DNA from: Sequoia sempervirens
Lineage: Eukaryota > Streptophyta > Pinopsida > Cupressales > Cupressaceae
Assembly (NCBI GenBank): GCA_007258455.2
Contig: VDFB02262673.1
Coordinates: 124,001-188,000, forward strand
Direction of reading: 5' to 3'
Length of the DNA stretch: 64,000 nt
The translations under genes were made by a program, and so were the position numbers. A model generated the notes under the pieces. The model was not told where the DNA came from, made no database searches, and saw only the letters and a list, made by a program, of their open reading frames with translations. The stretch's first letter is position 1. Each line of letters opens with the position of its first letter. Below are positions 46,896 to 58,360 of the stretch, one piece after another.

Positions 46896-47703
46896 CAGTG
46901 TTCCACGGGGACGCGTCCCCCCCAATTTCAACCATCCCCCCAACCTGTATGTTTCAGAGACTTGGGGACGGCAGAGAAACGTCCCCTCACCGCCCCCCCA
47001 CCGCCGTTGAGACTTGGGAAACTCCGAGGAAACAGCAGGGACGCCTAGATGTCTCCAAGACGTCTCAAGGACTTCTAGTCATCCCTCAAGCGTCTCCCAC
47101 ACTGGGAGGTCCAAAAAAGCAATTCTTTTTAAAATCTTTTAATTTTCTTGGAATGTGAGCCTTGGGCCAAACCCTCAAGGCTTGTGGGACCCTTCTAAAA
47201 GTCATAAGCTAAACAAAACACTCTCATTCTTCAATTTTTTGCTCACATATGCCATTTGATGTTTTGCAATAACTAGGTGAAGAAGAGGAAAACATGTCGT
47301 ATTTATGATATGATATTATGACATTTATCATAAAGATGATTACCTCATTGTAATCATCTTTATGATATGATATTATGATGTGACATGTCATATTTTTGAT
47401 ATTCATATAATAGAAATCTCAAATTCGACAATTTTATTTGTCAAATTTTAATATTATATTTACTTTTAGTCTTTTAGTAATAGTATTCAAGTATTTAAAA
47501 TGTTCGTATTTGCAATTTTATTAATTTTCCAAAGTTTAATTTGAAATGTTATTCTTAAACATCTTTTTATAACTAGTTATTCAAGTACCATATGTATATC
47601 AGCACCGCCCCCCTGGTGTCGTCCCCCCTCCATCCCCAAACTTAGACCCCTTGATCCCCCGTCCCCAAGACACATCCCCATTAGGAAACTCCATGGAACA
47701 CTG
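46896..47703. mobile_element. Non-autonomous hAT-type element, 808 bp
   Basis: Termini CAGTGTTCCACGG and, inverted, CAGTGTTCCATGG form a TIR of about 13 bp with one mismatch. The flanks CTTCAAAG (46888-46895) and CTTCAAAC (47704-47711) are an 8-bp TSD with one mismatch. 8-bp TSD and CAGTG ends are hAT hallmarks. Both subterminal regions are C-rich (CCCCCC runs); the middle holds an ATCATCTTTATGATA-type palindromic AT block near 47330-47360. No transposase. It lies inside LTR-like DNA. Confidence 0.85.
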
Positions 47704-47711
47704 CTTCAAAC

Positions 47712-48070
47712 CCTCGAGCGAGCAAAGCATTCAAGCTTTCTTTACCAACTAGTAATGAGAAGTGAAATCCAAATCAAGCATGCTTGAATGACTAGCTATT
47801 AGCTCCTTATATAGTTTTCTCAACACATCTCCAAGAAGCTTCTAGAAATAATAATATTTTATTCCTTTATGTGACTTTATGATATAATATTTATTTTAAG
47901 TCACTTTATTAAATTAATTAAATATAAAGTCATATTTTAATTTTACTTTATTGAAATAATTTTATAAATAATTAATTTAATACTTACTCCCTTATTTCTC
48001 CTGTTTAGTCTTCGGGAATAAATAAAGGCTAAACGCTCATCAAGGTGGCTATCCAAAAGGGGACATGATA
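47712..48070 (-). repeat. U3 end of an LTR-like segment (minus)
   Basis: The minus strand starts TATCATGTCCCC at 48070, close to the TGTCATGTCCCC LTR start, with a TATA-like TATATAAGG at about 47806-47814. It continues on the far side of the hAT-type insertion towards 46.5 kb. The far end is undefined. Confidence 0.45.
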
Positions 48071-49482
48071 GGGTCCACTTCCTTTTTGCTCCTCTTGAAG
48101 ATTGGGAAATTTTAATTTTCCGAAAATCTGCTTTTTTAGCCCCCTTTTTTTAGGGAGATCTACTTTTTTTTGGAAAAAATCAACTTTTTCAAAATCTGAT
48201 GAACTGGGTCTCTTTCGAACAAGATTGTCTACAAAACCCAGACCTCAACTTTTTTTAGGAAATTTGTTTTTTTTGGGAGAAAAATCAGCAACTTATTTTT
48301 AGTAGTTTGTGCAAAAAATTTCCGAACATAGGTGTGTTTATAGTCAAAATTCAAGATTTTCATCATACAATACTCTTTCATTGAAAAATCAGGAGAAGCA
48401 TCAGAAGCATAAATTTGCAGAAGAAATAGAGGAATGTCAGAGAATGGTCGCAAGGTAAAAAAAAGAGATGTGTTGAAGCAAGAGGATATATTTATAAAAG
48501 TTAATCACTCTAGTTGCAGAGCCACCAAAATTATCAATGAGTGAGTCACCTTTTGGGGCAGTGATGTTTTCTAAGAATAGAACTCAAAAAGAAGCAGTTA
48601 ACTTGATGCCTTTTCCAAGTTAAACTTGTTGTTCTCATTCATGCATATCTATTCTTTGTGAAATATCTGATGAAGTTGGAGTTATTCTTGCTTTTAAATA
48701 ATTTAATTGATTTTAGCAAGTGATTAGTTGTTAGTTATCTTTTGTTTAATCTTAGAAATAAAGCTTGTATGTTGGCAAGTCTAGTTGTAAAAGCAAGGAG
48801 ATTTTAGGGTTCCCTACTCCTTGTTTGTGTATAAATAAGGGCAGCCCTGCCCATTTCTTTTCAACTGTTATTGTGATAACAAATTGTTGAGCCTACTTTT
48901 GCCTACAACATTGTTATTCAGTGTCTGTTCACTTTGTGTAAGAGCAAGTTTGCAAGCCTGTCTTTGCTGTAGATTATTGTTTAGTTCATGTTCAATCTGT
49001 GTCTAGTGTAATTATTGTTGGAAACTTAAGGAAATCTCATGCCTACTCTGCTCTAATCTACTTTCTCAAATTTTATTTTATGTGTTTTGATTACATAATC
49101 TTTATTTCAGCTTGCATCTTATAAGTACAATGAGTCTTCGAGTGTGATCTGGGAGTAAGTATATTTAAGCTTATGTGTTATCAAATGATTCCTCGTTTAC
49201 TTCTAACTCTCAAGCTCTGAGTTTAGTTGAGTTGGTAGAAGCGTCTTTAGTTTAGGCCTAGTTGTAGTTGAAGTTCTGGAAAAAAGAAAACCTCAGCTAC
49301 GACGCAAAGAGTTTTATAACCTTGTACTCTTAGCTGAGAACAAAAAGATTGGAAATAGTTTAAGTATTCCTTTTTTAAGCATCATCTGCAAAGAGGGAGC
49401 TTCCCCTCCTATTTTGAAGAGCAATTCAACTGTGCATAGCTGTCCATTTCTAATCCGCATTCCAGAGGTGCGAATTGAAACG

Positions 49483-49486
<4 letters not shown>
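48071..49486 (+). repeat. LTR-like repeat, inverted copy of 3.7-4.85 kb
   Basis: From about 48500 it matches the 3717-4855 block in reverse complement, with TATA at 48830-48837 and the GGGAGCTTCCCCTCC phrase near 49395. It ends GAAACGCCAA, where the expected CA end runs into an AT repeat. 48071-48480 carries ACCCAGACC and related words like those at 5.1-5.6 kb. No gene; the frame near 49.4 kb is repeat-derived. Confidence 0.6.

Positions 49487-49541
<55 letters not shown>
49486..49541. repeat. (AT)28 microsatellite
   Basis: Uninterrupted AT dinucleotides for 56 bp at the end of the LTR-like repeat. A smaller TA run lies at 50693-50711. Confidence 0.98.
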
Positions 49542-49544
<3 letters not shown>

Positions 49545-49859
49545 TACAAAATCATAGATTAAATCCATGGCATTAAAAAAAAAGAGAAAAAAAAAAGTTT
49601 ATGGCTTAGATGGGCCTGCATCACTTGTCTCAACATCCATAGCTATATGCTAAGTTTTGTGCAAGCATTTAACATAGGTCCTCAAGAATGATGCATCCAT
49701 GATATCTATGTTTATATTAGTGACACTAGCATGCAAGGGGTCTACTTATGCTCTATCCTCCTTTACCATGGCACTTCTACCTCTATCCTCTAGATCAACT
49801 TGATCAACCCATGCAAAGTCCTTGTTGAAAAATCCTTGTCATGCCCTAAAATTTTACAC

Positions 49860-52030
49860 TTAAGACATGAACACAACCTACAAATTTTTTTTATTAAACA
49901 TGCAAAACTGATGTGCCTTAGTAGCCATGCATACACATGGTCGCAAGTCTACGCACATCGGAAACGTTACATGAACAACATCGTATGCCGACACGTCACC
50001 CAAAGGCAGAGAGTGAGTATGCATTTCCAATTGTTTAGCTCTTATAATCCTCAACTTTGGTATTCTAATTTGTGGATCAACCTCATCTAGAGTGATGGGA
50101 GACAAGTTTGTGCCCAAGATTTGTTTGTGACAAAGGCAAAGGTTGTAATGAACATAAACAAGATCATTCAACATTTGCACCAACAACCTATTGTGCTTCT
50201 TGGAGTGTATGTTCTCAAACATATTTCAATTGCACTCACATTTTGAAACATTGCATGGTTGGCCCAAAACACAAATTGCAATCCTCAAAAGAATTGGCAC
50301 CTTAGCACCAAACCTTTCCCACCATGTATGTGAAATGAGAAGGAAAAGAAATCAATGTCATTGTCCAACTTTGAGTTTCAACATTAATGTAGAAAAGGGA
50401 AAAGATTTAATTTTTAGACTTAAATTATGCCCTTAATAGACTTAATAAGCTGCAATGTCATCCAAGTTGCTTAGCTTGTCTCACAGAAATAGGTCCTCTT
50501 CTACAAGTTTGTAGATCTCAATTGAAAGGTTATTTTCGCTCCAAGTTGAGGATCAAGTACCATTTGTTCTATGATTGTGTAGAGCCCACTCAAAATTTTC
50601 TTATCAGTCTTCAAATTTGGGTGGAATTAGATCACTAGATTTAAGAAATGGACAATTGCATGTAAGGGTTTGTGAAGTTAAAGGTGTCATCATATATATA
50701 TATATATATATGTAAGGGTTTGTCCCATATGAGACGATACTTATTCTCAACCCTAGCATAAAACAAGCTAATGGCCTTTTTGGCCCTATCCATGCCCTCA
50801 TATATATAGCTCACTATGGGCTTCTACCCAAATAGCAATTCAAAGGAAAATAACTAAAGCCTCTATGAACTACAATTATTATCAAACATTAACATTAATA
50901 CGAATAAAAATGAACAAAAATATAATGAAGTATGAACTTACCTCTATAGTCTCCTTTATCGAAAGCCAAAAATTGTGCTCAGCAAAAGCCCAATCAATCA
51001 TGTTAATCCCTACACTGGTCTTAGTATATGATGATGTCCACTCCTCACTAACAAATATGCACCTCAAAGCAGCCTTTGACTGAAGCAAAGATTGCAATGT
51101 GATAAAACTTATTACAAAGTAGGTTATTCTAGGATGAGCTAACTCCTCCTCATCCATGTATTTTTTCATTAGATTGAAGGCCCAAACATGGTTATACATA
51201 TATTTGCAAATATTTTTACTATGTTCCACATATGCTTTGATCCATGAGATTTTTCCAAGATTCTCCAATATGTGGTCAAGGAAGCAACAGAATCCAAAAA
51301 AAGGTGGATGCCTATCTATGAGAAGTCTACCTATAGCAACATAATTTGTTGCATTATCTATAACTATTTGCACATTGTTTTCCTCACAAAACCTCACAAA
51401 AGAATTCAACATTTTTTGTGTTTTTTAAGTATCAATGAATTTCAAAAAAATTGTGCCATTTGAAAAAGAAACAATGAAATGTAAAATACTGTTGTCAATC
51501 GGTGAAGTAGTAATTAAAAATCTTAATCACTAAATCAATGAATTTCAAATAGTACAATTACTGGAGGAAGAAACAAGGAAATTTAGCAATTTTTTATTCT
51601 CCTATCTATCCAACCATTGATCATGATGGTGCAACCCTTCCTCTATATCTTATGTTGTTTGTTAATTGGGGCATTCACACTAGCCACCTTTAGAGTAAAA
51701 ATGAAGCCAGTTATCTTCTCATTATTAGGGGTGTTGAACTCCACCCCACAAACAGTAATGGCATGTACCAATTTTGCCAATAAGGAGACCTAAAACACAT
51801 AAAATAGATAGAATAAGTATTATAAAATTCAAAATTCAAATTCTACAAACCTCTAAATTCAAAAATTCAAGAAACAAATAAATCAAATAATATATTTTAA
51901 AACAAAATTACTAATTAACTACCTAACTATGGGAAATGGAATGGCACAATAAAACCAAAAGTTCTTGATTGCACGCATCATGCTTGTCAGTGTTCCAACC
52001 TACACTCTCAAGTGATGGTTGGGAACCTAT
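49860..52030 (-). pseudogene. hAT-superfamily transposase, decayed
   Basis: Read on the minus strand, pieces follow the order of plant hAT transposases. First an IKNFWFYCAIPFPIV segment (near 51980), then CTIMINGWIDRR (near 51625, the CTIMSDGWTDR region), then a 176-codon frame 51412-50882 with VQIVIDNATNYVAIGRLL and EEWTSSYTKT (DUF659-like core), then YEGMDRAKKAI near 50790, and the dimerisation region WWERFGAKVPILLRIAI near 50320 followed by ENIHSKKHNRL (50222 downward). A TGA replaces the conserved Trp of the ERNWS motif (CECN-stop-N). Several frameshifts. The 95-codon frame at 52027-52314 may include its N-terminus (LPQEVRNDL). Element ends were not found. Confidence 0.85.
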
Positions 52031-52249
52031 AGTAGTATTACAAAAAATAGAGCACAAAAAGATTGGTTCCTCTTTTGCTTGCTTTTGTCCATCCAATACT
52101 CCATATAGTAACCAAAGGAGAGATCATTTCTAACCTCTTGTGGAAGTGTATTATACTCATCATAGGCAACCATTACATCATCAATCCCATGTGTTTCCAT
52201 AACTCCAAAACATTTTGAATCACATACCCAACAGGCTGGCAAGATACAT

Positions 52250-52262
52250 GGCTTTGATACCA
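52250..52262 (-). promoter_or_regulatory. Primer-binding site, Met-tRNA type
   Basis: Minus strand TGGTATCAAAGCC, one base after the LTR end CAGTGG-style junction at 52264. It marks the LTR at 52264-55043 as a 5' LTR whose internal region runs towards lower coordinates, where the hAT remnant lies. Confidence 0.75.
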
Positions 52263-52632
52263 CTGAAATATCCCAACCAAGATATATGCAATTTTTCTGA
52301 TTTTTGCAACACAAATTTATGCCCTAATTTTCTGATTTATGAATTCTACTCAAACCCTAGTTTGCTGATAACAATTTCTGAGTTTAAATATGCTTTAACA
52401 GCATTTAATCTTCCCAATATCATCAAAAATCAAAGCAGATTTGTCTAACCACAATTAGGAATATAATCATCACAATGAACCATCAAAACATCTACCAAAC
52501 ACATGCCAAAATTCTGATAATCAATTTGTCCAGTTTGCTGCTACAAATCAGACCTATCTATTGATGCAATTTCACAATGAAATGGGCTCCAACCATGCCC
52601 AAAAACATATAGAAGTTTTTTGATATGAAGAA

Positions 52633-53630
52633 TGTTGAGTGTCTAAGATACTGAGAGGGGGGGGTGAATCAGTATCTTCTTAAACTTACTGAACAAATAT
52701 CATCCAATAACTCCAATGCATATAACAGTGAAGATAAATGAGAGCATTAACAAAACATGAAATCACAAAATATATGAACACCAGGATTTTTACGTGGAAA
52801 ACCCAAAATGGGAAAAACCACGGTGATTGTTAACTCACAATATAGTATAACCGGTTATAAGATATTACAAAATGCGGTGGCTCACTGTCCAAAATTAGAG
52901 GCTCACTGCCTACAGAATTACAATGACAAAATGGCTTACAACCAGAAAATGAACTGATAATGTATATCTAACAAGTGTTGATTCAGTTCCAATGAAGCTC
53001 AGTAAACTGACTTGACACACTTCATCGTATTCGCACTTCTTCACATTCACATTCACAACTGCATCATCTATTTCAATCTTCAAAAACTATCCAATATATA
53101 TACATGATCCATCTGCAAGCATCAATTAGGTCGGCCTAATTAGATGCAACTCTTATCCATCAAAAATACCAACTGTCGGCTTCAGGCTTTCACAAAATCT
53201 TTCCAAAAACAATTCAAACGCTCAACACGCTACATCATGTCAGCATGATCCTAAGATAGGTCACGCATATCCGCAAAACAAAGTTAATTCACCATTACAT
53301 CATCTATCCATTAGGTTAGTCAAAGATAGACCTAATAACAAAATTGCAATTAACAGAATAATGCCGATACACCATACGAGCATTTGAATATGTGAGATTT
53401 TGAATGTACATGCTCCCAACATCCATACACCAACTTCCAAAGCAACAATAATCAACAACAAATGATTGCGGACCAAAATACCGGAGGATGTAAGTTTCAT
53501 ACCGGTTCAGATACCAGTCCAGAATACCGGATCAAATTCAGACTTAATCTTGTAGTTGCAACTCATATAACATGGTGACATCAATGACAACACAAAACAG
53601 CAAAATGAGATGTTCTTCATTCTTCCAACA
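52633..53630 (-). repeat. Solo LTR, 998 bp, TSD AAGAA
   Basis: Termini TGTTGAGTGTC and CTTCCAACA, with AAGAA on both sides (52628-52632 and 53631-53635). On the minus strand the C-rich tract near its end is framed by GATACTGA and TCAGTATC (plus coordinates 52647-52654 and 52669-52676). Related to the solo LTR at 16175-17753. Confidence 0.87.
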
Positions 53631-54112
53631 AAGAAACCCTAGATTATGCAATGAAAATGATTTTCTACCCTAACCCTAGTTGGGTGAATTGCTCCAGCTC
53701 ACGCCAATGCAAATATTTGATGAAAAATGACTTCAAACCCTACCCCAAGTATACACTGGCTCGCTGGTCTGATTATAGGGTTTACAACCCTTGAAAATAT
53801 GAAGTGAACCTTCCAACTTGACAAAACCTCTCCAAACTAATCGCCTATGCTGATGCAAAAATCTGAGCATGAAACTAACAAAAGTCACCATTGAAGCACA
53901 AGTGAACCTCTGTCATGAAGTCCTCCATTGAAAAGTTAGGTTTTCGTCCAACTCATCCAATATTCCTAAGGGTTTTGATCCTTAGAATATTCGTCAAAGT
54001 GCAGATGAAAAAAGCAAAGATAATTGAATGATGAGAAAAGCCTCCAAATGAGACTTGTATTTATATCAAACTCCCCCCCTTTTCCCTCCAATTTGGCCAA
54101 CCTAATTTGGGC

Positions 54113-54830
54113 CCTAAAATTCGAATTTTTTTTTTTTTTTTGGGAAAATTGCTACCTTAGTGGGTAGCACACTTCTATTAAAATCAAACAATTACATAAC
54201 ATGATAGGACCATTTACCATATTACATATGCAAAAAAAGAGATCATATGGAGAATACTAAAACCCAGCCTTTATATTTTCTTATTTCACATTTTAGGTGC
54301 CGATTAAAGATCTTATTCCCAGCCCAAGGTCTGACACTTAGATCACAGTACCAACCAACATAACCCATTAACTTGCCACCAGCTGACCAACCAAGTTTGG
54401 CCACGTACTCAAGTTAGGAGACCCCTTCAAACACACTCCTTGCGTTACTGCCTCGTTTGCCAGTGCATCCGCCAACGAGTTCGCTTCTCTATAGACATGT
54501 CCAATTGAATAGGATCCTAGAAGGTCCAAAAGGGGGGAGATTTTATCTACCCAGCACTTTAGTTTCCAGCTTGGGGATTGACGAAGACTCGCTGCCCGCA
54601 CCACCACCTCAGAGTCACCCTCAATTTCTAGAAAAAGAAGATTTGTGTCCACACAGAATTTTAAACCTTCGAAAAGAGCGGCCGCTTCTGCATTAGTGTT
54701 TGTGCCATCTTGTAGCTTAATGGAGGCAGCCCAGACCACTTTCCCTTCAAAATTTCTTACTACGAATCCAGCACCTGAGGGACCCGAGTTGCCCTTTGAG
54801 GCCCCGACAAAATCCTAAAATTCGAATTTT
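54113..54830 (-). mobile_element. 5'-truncated LINE with 17-bp TSD
   Basis: Insertion about 54130-54813. A T-run in the plus strand (54125-54141) is the poly-A tail of a minus-strand LINE. The flanks CCTAAAATTCGAATTTT (54113-54129 and 54814-54830) are a perfect 17-bp TSD, the signature of target-primed reverse transcription. Only the 3' ~685 bp were inserted. Confidence 0.92.
54368..54813 (-). pseudogene. LINE C-terminal RNase H domain
   Basis: Plant L1-type RNase H (RVT_3-like). It opens at the truncation point with FVGASKGNSGPSGAGFVVRN, then TNAEAAALFEGL (catalytic Glu), IEGDSEVVV (Asp) and REANSLADALANEA (last Asp). The first catalytic Asp, normally in F-D-G-A, is Val. The frame then runs to a TGA at 54368. 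Because it is 5'-truncated, with no endonuclease or RT, it is dead on arrival; no other frame damage is seen, which agrees with a fairly recent insertion. Confidence 0.9.
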
Positions 54831-55043
54831 ATATATATATATATTAATTATTTATTTTTATTTTTATTTTTTAACCCCCAGAAAGGGCCACCCGTCCTCA
54901 TAGAAAAATTATAAAAATATTTTTCCCTCACCAAAAATCATAATAAATATCATTTAACCTCCTCCTTGAACACCAAAATCAAAAATAATAAAATATTATT
55001 TTTTCACCTTATTTTCTTGCTCACCTCCAAAAGGGACATTACA

Positions 55044-55853
55044 GCTAGAATCCTTGTTTAACCAAATACTTGTCAATTTTGATGTACCATGTTGTGGGTA
55101 CCTATTTCAAACTGTATAGAGCTTTCTTTTGTTAGCAAACAAGATGCTCCTTCTCTATAAGCTGAAAACCCTATGGTTGAGACATGTACACTTCTTGTAA
55201 ATCTCCATTAAGGAAGGCACTCTTCACATCCATTTGATGGACTGTCCAACTAAATTGAGCTGCCATGGCTAGGACTAATCGAATGGTTCTCATATTTGTT
55301 GTAGGAGAAAAATTATCCTCATAGTTAGTGCCCTCTCTCTATGAAAACTCTTTTATAACCAACCAAGCTTTATACTTGCCTAATGTACCATATGCCTTGT
55401 ACTTGACCTTGTACACCCATTTACAACCAATGGGTTTCTTCCCTAGTAGAAGATTTGTGAGATCTCAAGTCTTAATTTTCATAAGAATTTCATGTTCAAT
55501 TTCCATGGCCTTTTCCCATTTAAGTTTTCTTCTTGTCCCCTCAAATACCTATGGCTCATAAACTCCTTGAATATTTTGACCATTAGAACAAAGTTAACCA
55601 TGTTCTTTTGGCTCTTGCCTCTAAGTGACTTCCCTTGATCATTTTACTTACTTAAATATCACCAATGGTGCTTTTCCACCACTTTGGTCTCTTCTTAGGA
55701 TTCTCTTCATCCAAATCAATGATGTCACCATGACTTAGGCTACTTGTACTTGTATCACCTAAATGTTGATCTAGATTATCATTAATGGGATTTGGATCTA
55801 TTATTGTCTTGGGAGACTTTTATGCTCTAAATCCCCCCCTTCAGGTGGAGCTA
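55044..55853 (-). pseudogene. Ty1/copia reverse transcriptase (5' part)
   Basis: RVT_2-type RT on the minus strand: KKPIGCKWVYKVKY, then NYEDNFSPTTNMRTIRLVLA, then VHQMDVKSAFLNGDLQEVYM (catalytic Asp in QMDV present), then WYIKIDKYLVKQGF at the LTR boundary. At least four in-frame stops (TGA, TAG, TAG, TAA). It ends at the LTR inserted at 55043; the YVDD half was not found in the window. The upstream side is separated from integrase by the solo LTR. Confidence 0.88.
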
Positions 55854-57429
55854 TGTAAGAGACCAGGTGTCTCTCAACCCAATCACTGACCAATAATACT
55901 GAGGTTTTGTTTGTTTTTCTGTATTTTGATTTTTTTTTGAGGTTTTTGCAAATAAAGGAGATGGTACGATTTTGCATTAAATGCTTCTAAAAATTATGAT
56001 AAATTCTAGAATGCGAATTTGAAGTAAATGTACTCATAAGTTGGTGCCAAAAGACTCTATTAATCTTGCAAATCGATTACAATAATAGATCTATGATGTG
56101 TGAGCCAAAAGGCAAGCATGCATAGGGAAAAAGCAACTATTAAATGAGTAAGAAACCTGGTATTTTATTGCAGCAATCTGATAACCAGCTGTAGCATTCA
56201 ATGTGCACAAAAGACAAAGATATCCAGCTCCAAATTGATCACAGATGCATCCAAGGATTGTGCGACCCCAATGGAAGTGAATATTCAACAAAAAGCAAGG
56301 CGTTTCAAGCTTTAAATCCACACGCCTTCCAGCTGAAACAGTACGGCTATGGCAGCAAGCAAAGAGGCCGTACGGCTGAGAAAAGAGATGCCAAAATATT
56401 GGAACAACAAGATATAAATCGATTCCTAGCCTTGATAAATTCGTTCTTCTCAAACCCTTCCTGATTTTTCCTCTGTAAGCACAAAGGTACTGTAGCATTA
56501 CTATTCACGTGCACTGTAGCATTACTGTTCACGTGCACTGTAGCGTTACTATTCACGTGCACTGTAGTGGGTACTGTAGCAGCCAACAAACCCTTACAAA
56601 CTGCTCAAGAAACTTGAATAAAACTTCTCAAATATGCTCTGTAATGACTCTTTTGTGAAGCCACTCAACTAACAATCTTCAACTGGTATTTCGCAGCCTC
56701 AGTATGTCTGATTCTGAAGAGTTGACGTTCTCCAAAACCTAATTGCAGAAACCCTTGTTTCTCCAACTCCAAATGTTCTCAGAGAGAAAAGACAAAATTT
56801 GAATAATCAATCAATAATGAGTTCTATTTTGTCTTTGAGAAATAAATACCTCTCTCAAAAGTTGACCCTTCTCAAAAAGCAATTAAATGAGCATTTAAAA
56901 GATTAATTAAATTCGCCCCTCTTGACTTAGGCAATTTAATTAATAAATGGCATCTTTAATCAAATGAGTAATGAATACTCATTTAATATTAATATTATCT
57001 CTTTATTATAAAGTATTAAATACTTTATAATTCGCAATTAATAATTAATAACTTTAATATTTCACTTAAAGTGACTTTATAATATAAAGTCATAATAATA
57101 ATTATTTAATTATTATTAAATGCTCCCCTTATTCACCGTTTACTCATCAAACTGTCAAACTGGGTCAAAACTAAGATGGCCAACTGAACCAGGTGCCCTG
57201 CCAGAAATAGTAACCCCTGTTTGCCTGACTTACTATAAATAGTAAGTGTCTGAATATCACTCTATGAGTCCCTGCAAAGGCCCAAACCTGGAACAACTGG
57301 TGGAGTAATGTCTCGAAACTCTGGATAACTGCCACAAGTGATCCTCTAAACACTTTTGCCAGCCTACGAGGATCTAATTGATAGGCTCACTCCTCAACAA
57401 ACAACGTCAGCTAAAACGGGGACATTACA
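55854..57429 (-). repeat. Solo LTR, 1,576 bp, TSD AGCTA
   Basis: Plus-strand termini TGTAAGAGACC and GGGGACATTACA, flanked by AGCTA on both sides (55849-55853 and 57430-57434). On the minus strand it starts TGTAATGTCCCC. It carries a perfect palindrome CTTACTA-TAAA-TAGTAAG (57229-57246), GTACGGC and GCCGTAC words near 56341-56378, and three G-boxes at 24-bp spacing (56506-56559). Frames over it have no domain. Confidence 0.92.
56488..56580. promoter_or_regulatory. 24-bp repeat with three CACGTG G-boxes
   Basis: Unit TGTAGC(A/G)TTACT(A/G)TTCACGTG-CAC, about 3.5 copies; CACGTG at 56506-56511, 56530-56535 and 56554-56559. Located inside the solo LTR. Confidence 0.9.
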
Positions 57430-57434
57430 AGCTA

Positions 57435-58360
57435 CCCAAAGCTAAACACCTAAATCCTTAACCTCAATAGGTTGTTCTTTAGTTATCATGAACTCTGGAG
57501 AAGTATAGAAAGGCCCAACTTCTTCATTAATCACAACATTTTTGCTAAAATTCAAGCTGTCAATTTGTAAGCCTTATGATTGTCATTGTACTTTATAAGC
57601 ATTAGTTTCTTACTCTTAGAATCTAACTTGGTTCTTTTTTCATTTGGAATCCAACCATATGCAATGGAACCAAGGACTTTAAGATGACTTATTATAGGTT
57701 TCCTCCCAAACCATGCTTTCTCTAGGGTCATTTGCTTAAACACCTATGTTGGAGATTTGTTTAGAAAATATATTTGTATATATTGCCTCATCCCAAAACT
57801 TCTTGGGAACATTCTTGTTCTCCATCATGCATTGAGCCATCTCTATGATAGTATTGTTCTACCTCTCAACTACTCCATTTTGTTGTGGAGAGCAGGGTGT
57901 AGTATGATATCTTTCTATGCCATGTTTAGTACAAAATTTATTGAATTCTTTTGAACAAAATTCTCTTCTACTATCAAATCTAAGAGTAGTTATGTCACGA
58001 TCTAACTCTTTTTCTACTAATGCTTTGAACTTTTGGGATTCATCAAACATATCTGATTTTAATTTTAGAAAATATGCCTACATTTTCATACTAAAATCAT
58101 CAATAAGCTAAATAAAATACCTAGCACCATTGATGGATGCCATGTTGATTGGTCCACAAATATCTTCATGAACCAGCTATAGGACTTTTTTGGCTCTCCA
58201 AGCTTGTCCGTCATCAAATGGAATTTTGTGCTTCTTCCCTACATGGCAAGCTCTGCAAACACCTTGTATTTATTGTTGGATGTCAATAATCCCATCTACC
58301 AAATTCTCTTAGGCCAATTGAGAGAGAGAAGATAAATTGGGGTGCTCACACCATTGATGC
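57435..58360 (-). pseudogene. Ty1/copia integrase
   Basis: On the minus strand: CRACHVGKKHKIPF (GAG-pre-integrase Cys pair side), VHEDICGPI (first catalytic Asp), LVEKELDRDITTLRFDSRREF (second Asp kept; usual GG before E-F is RR), GIERYHTTPCSPQQNGVVER (catalytic Glu near the end), then EKAWFGRKPIISHLKVLGSIAYGWIP and KLMLIKY (C-terminal region). Frames 57859-58050 and 57552-57743 are open; between them are stops and shifts. Domain order matches copia (integrase before RT). Confidence 0.9.

Larger units (their letters stand above)
52264..55043 (-). repeat. 5' LTR with two nested insertions
   Basis: Minus strand starts TGTAATGTCCC at 55043 and ends GGATATTTCA at 52264, next to a PBS. Its end matches that of the solo LTR at 38810-40581. 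The 2,780 bp include a 998-bp solo LTR (52633-53630) and a LINE (54130-54813); without these and their TSDs it is about 1.08 kb. It interrupts the copia RT gene at 55043, just after WYIKIDKYLVKQGF. Confidence 0.75.

Noticed and set aside
49314..49568. Minus-strand frame of 84 codons with Tyr-Ile repeats
   Set aside because: It is translation of the (AT)n microsatellite and the adjoining LTR-like repeat.
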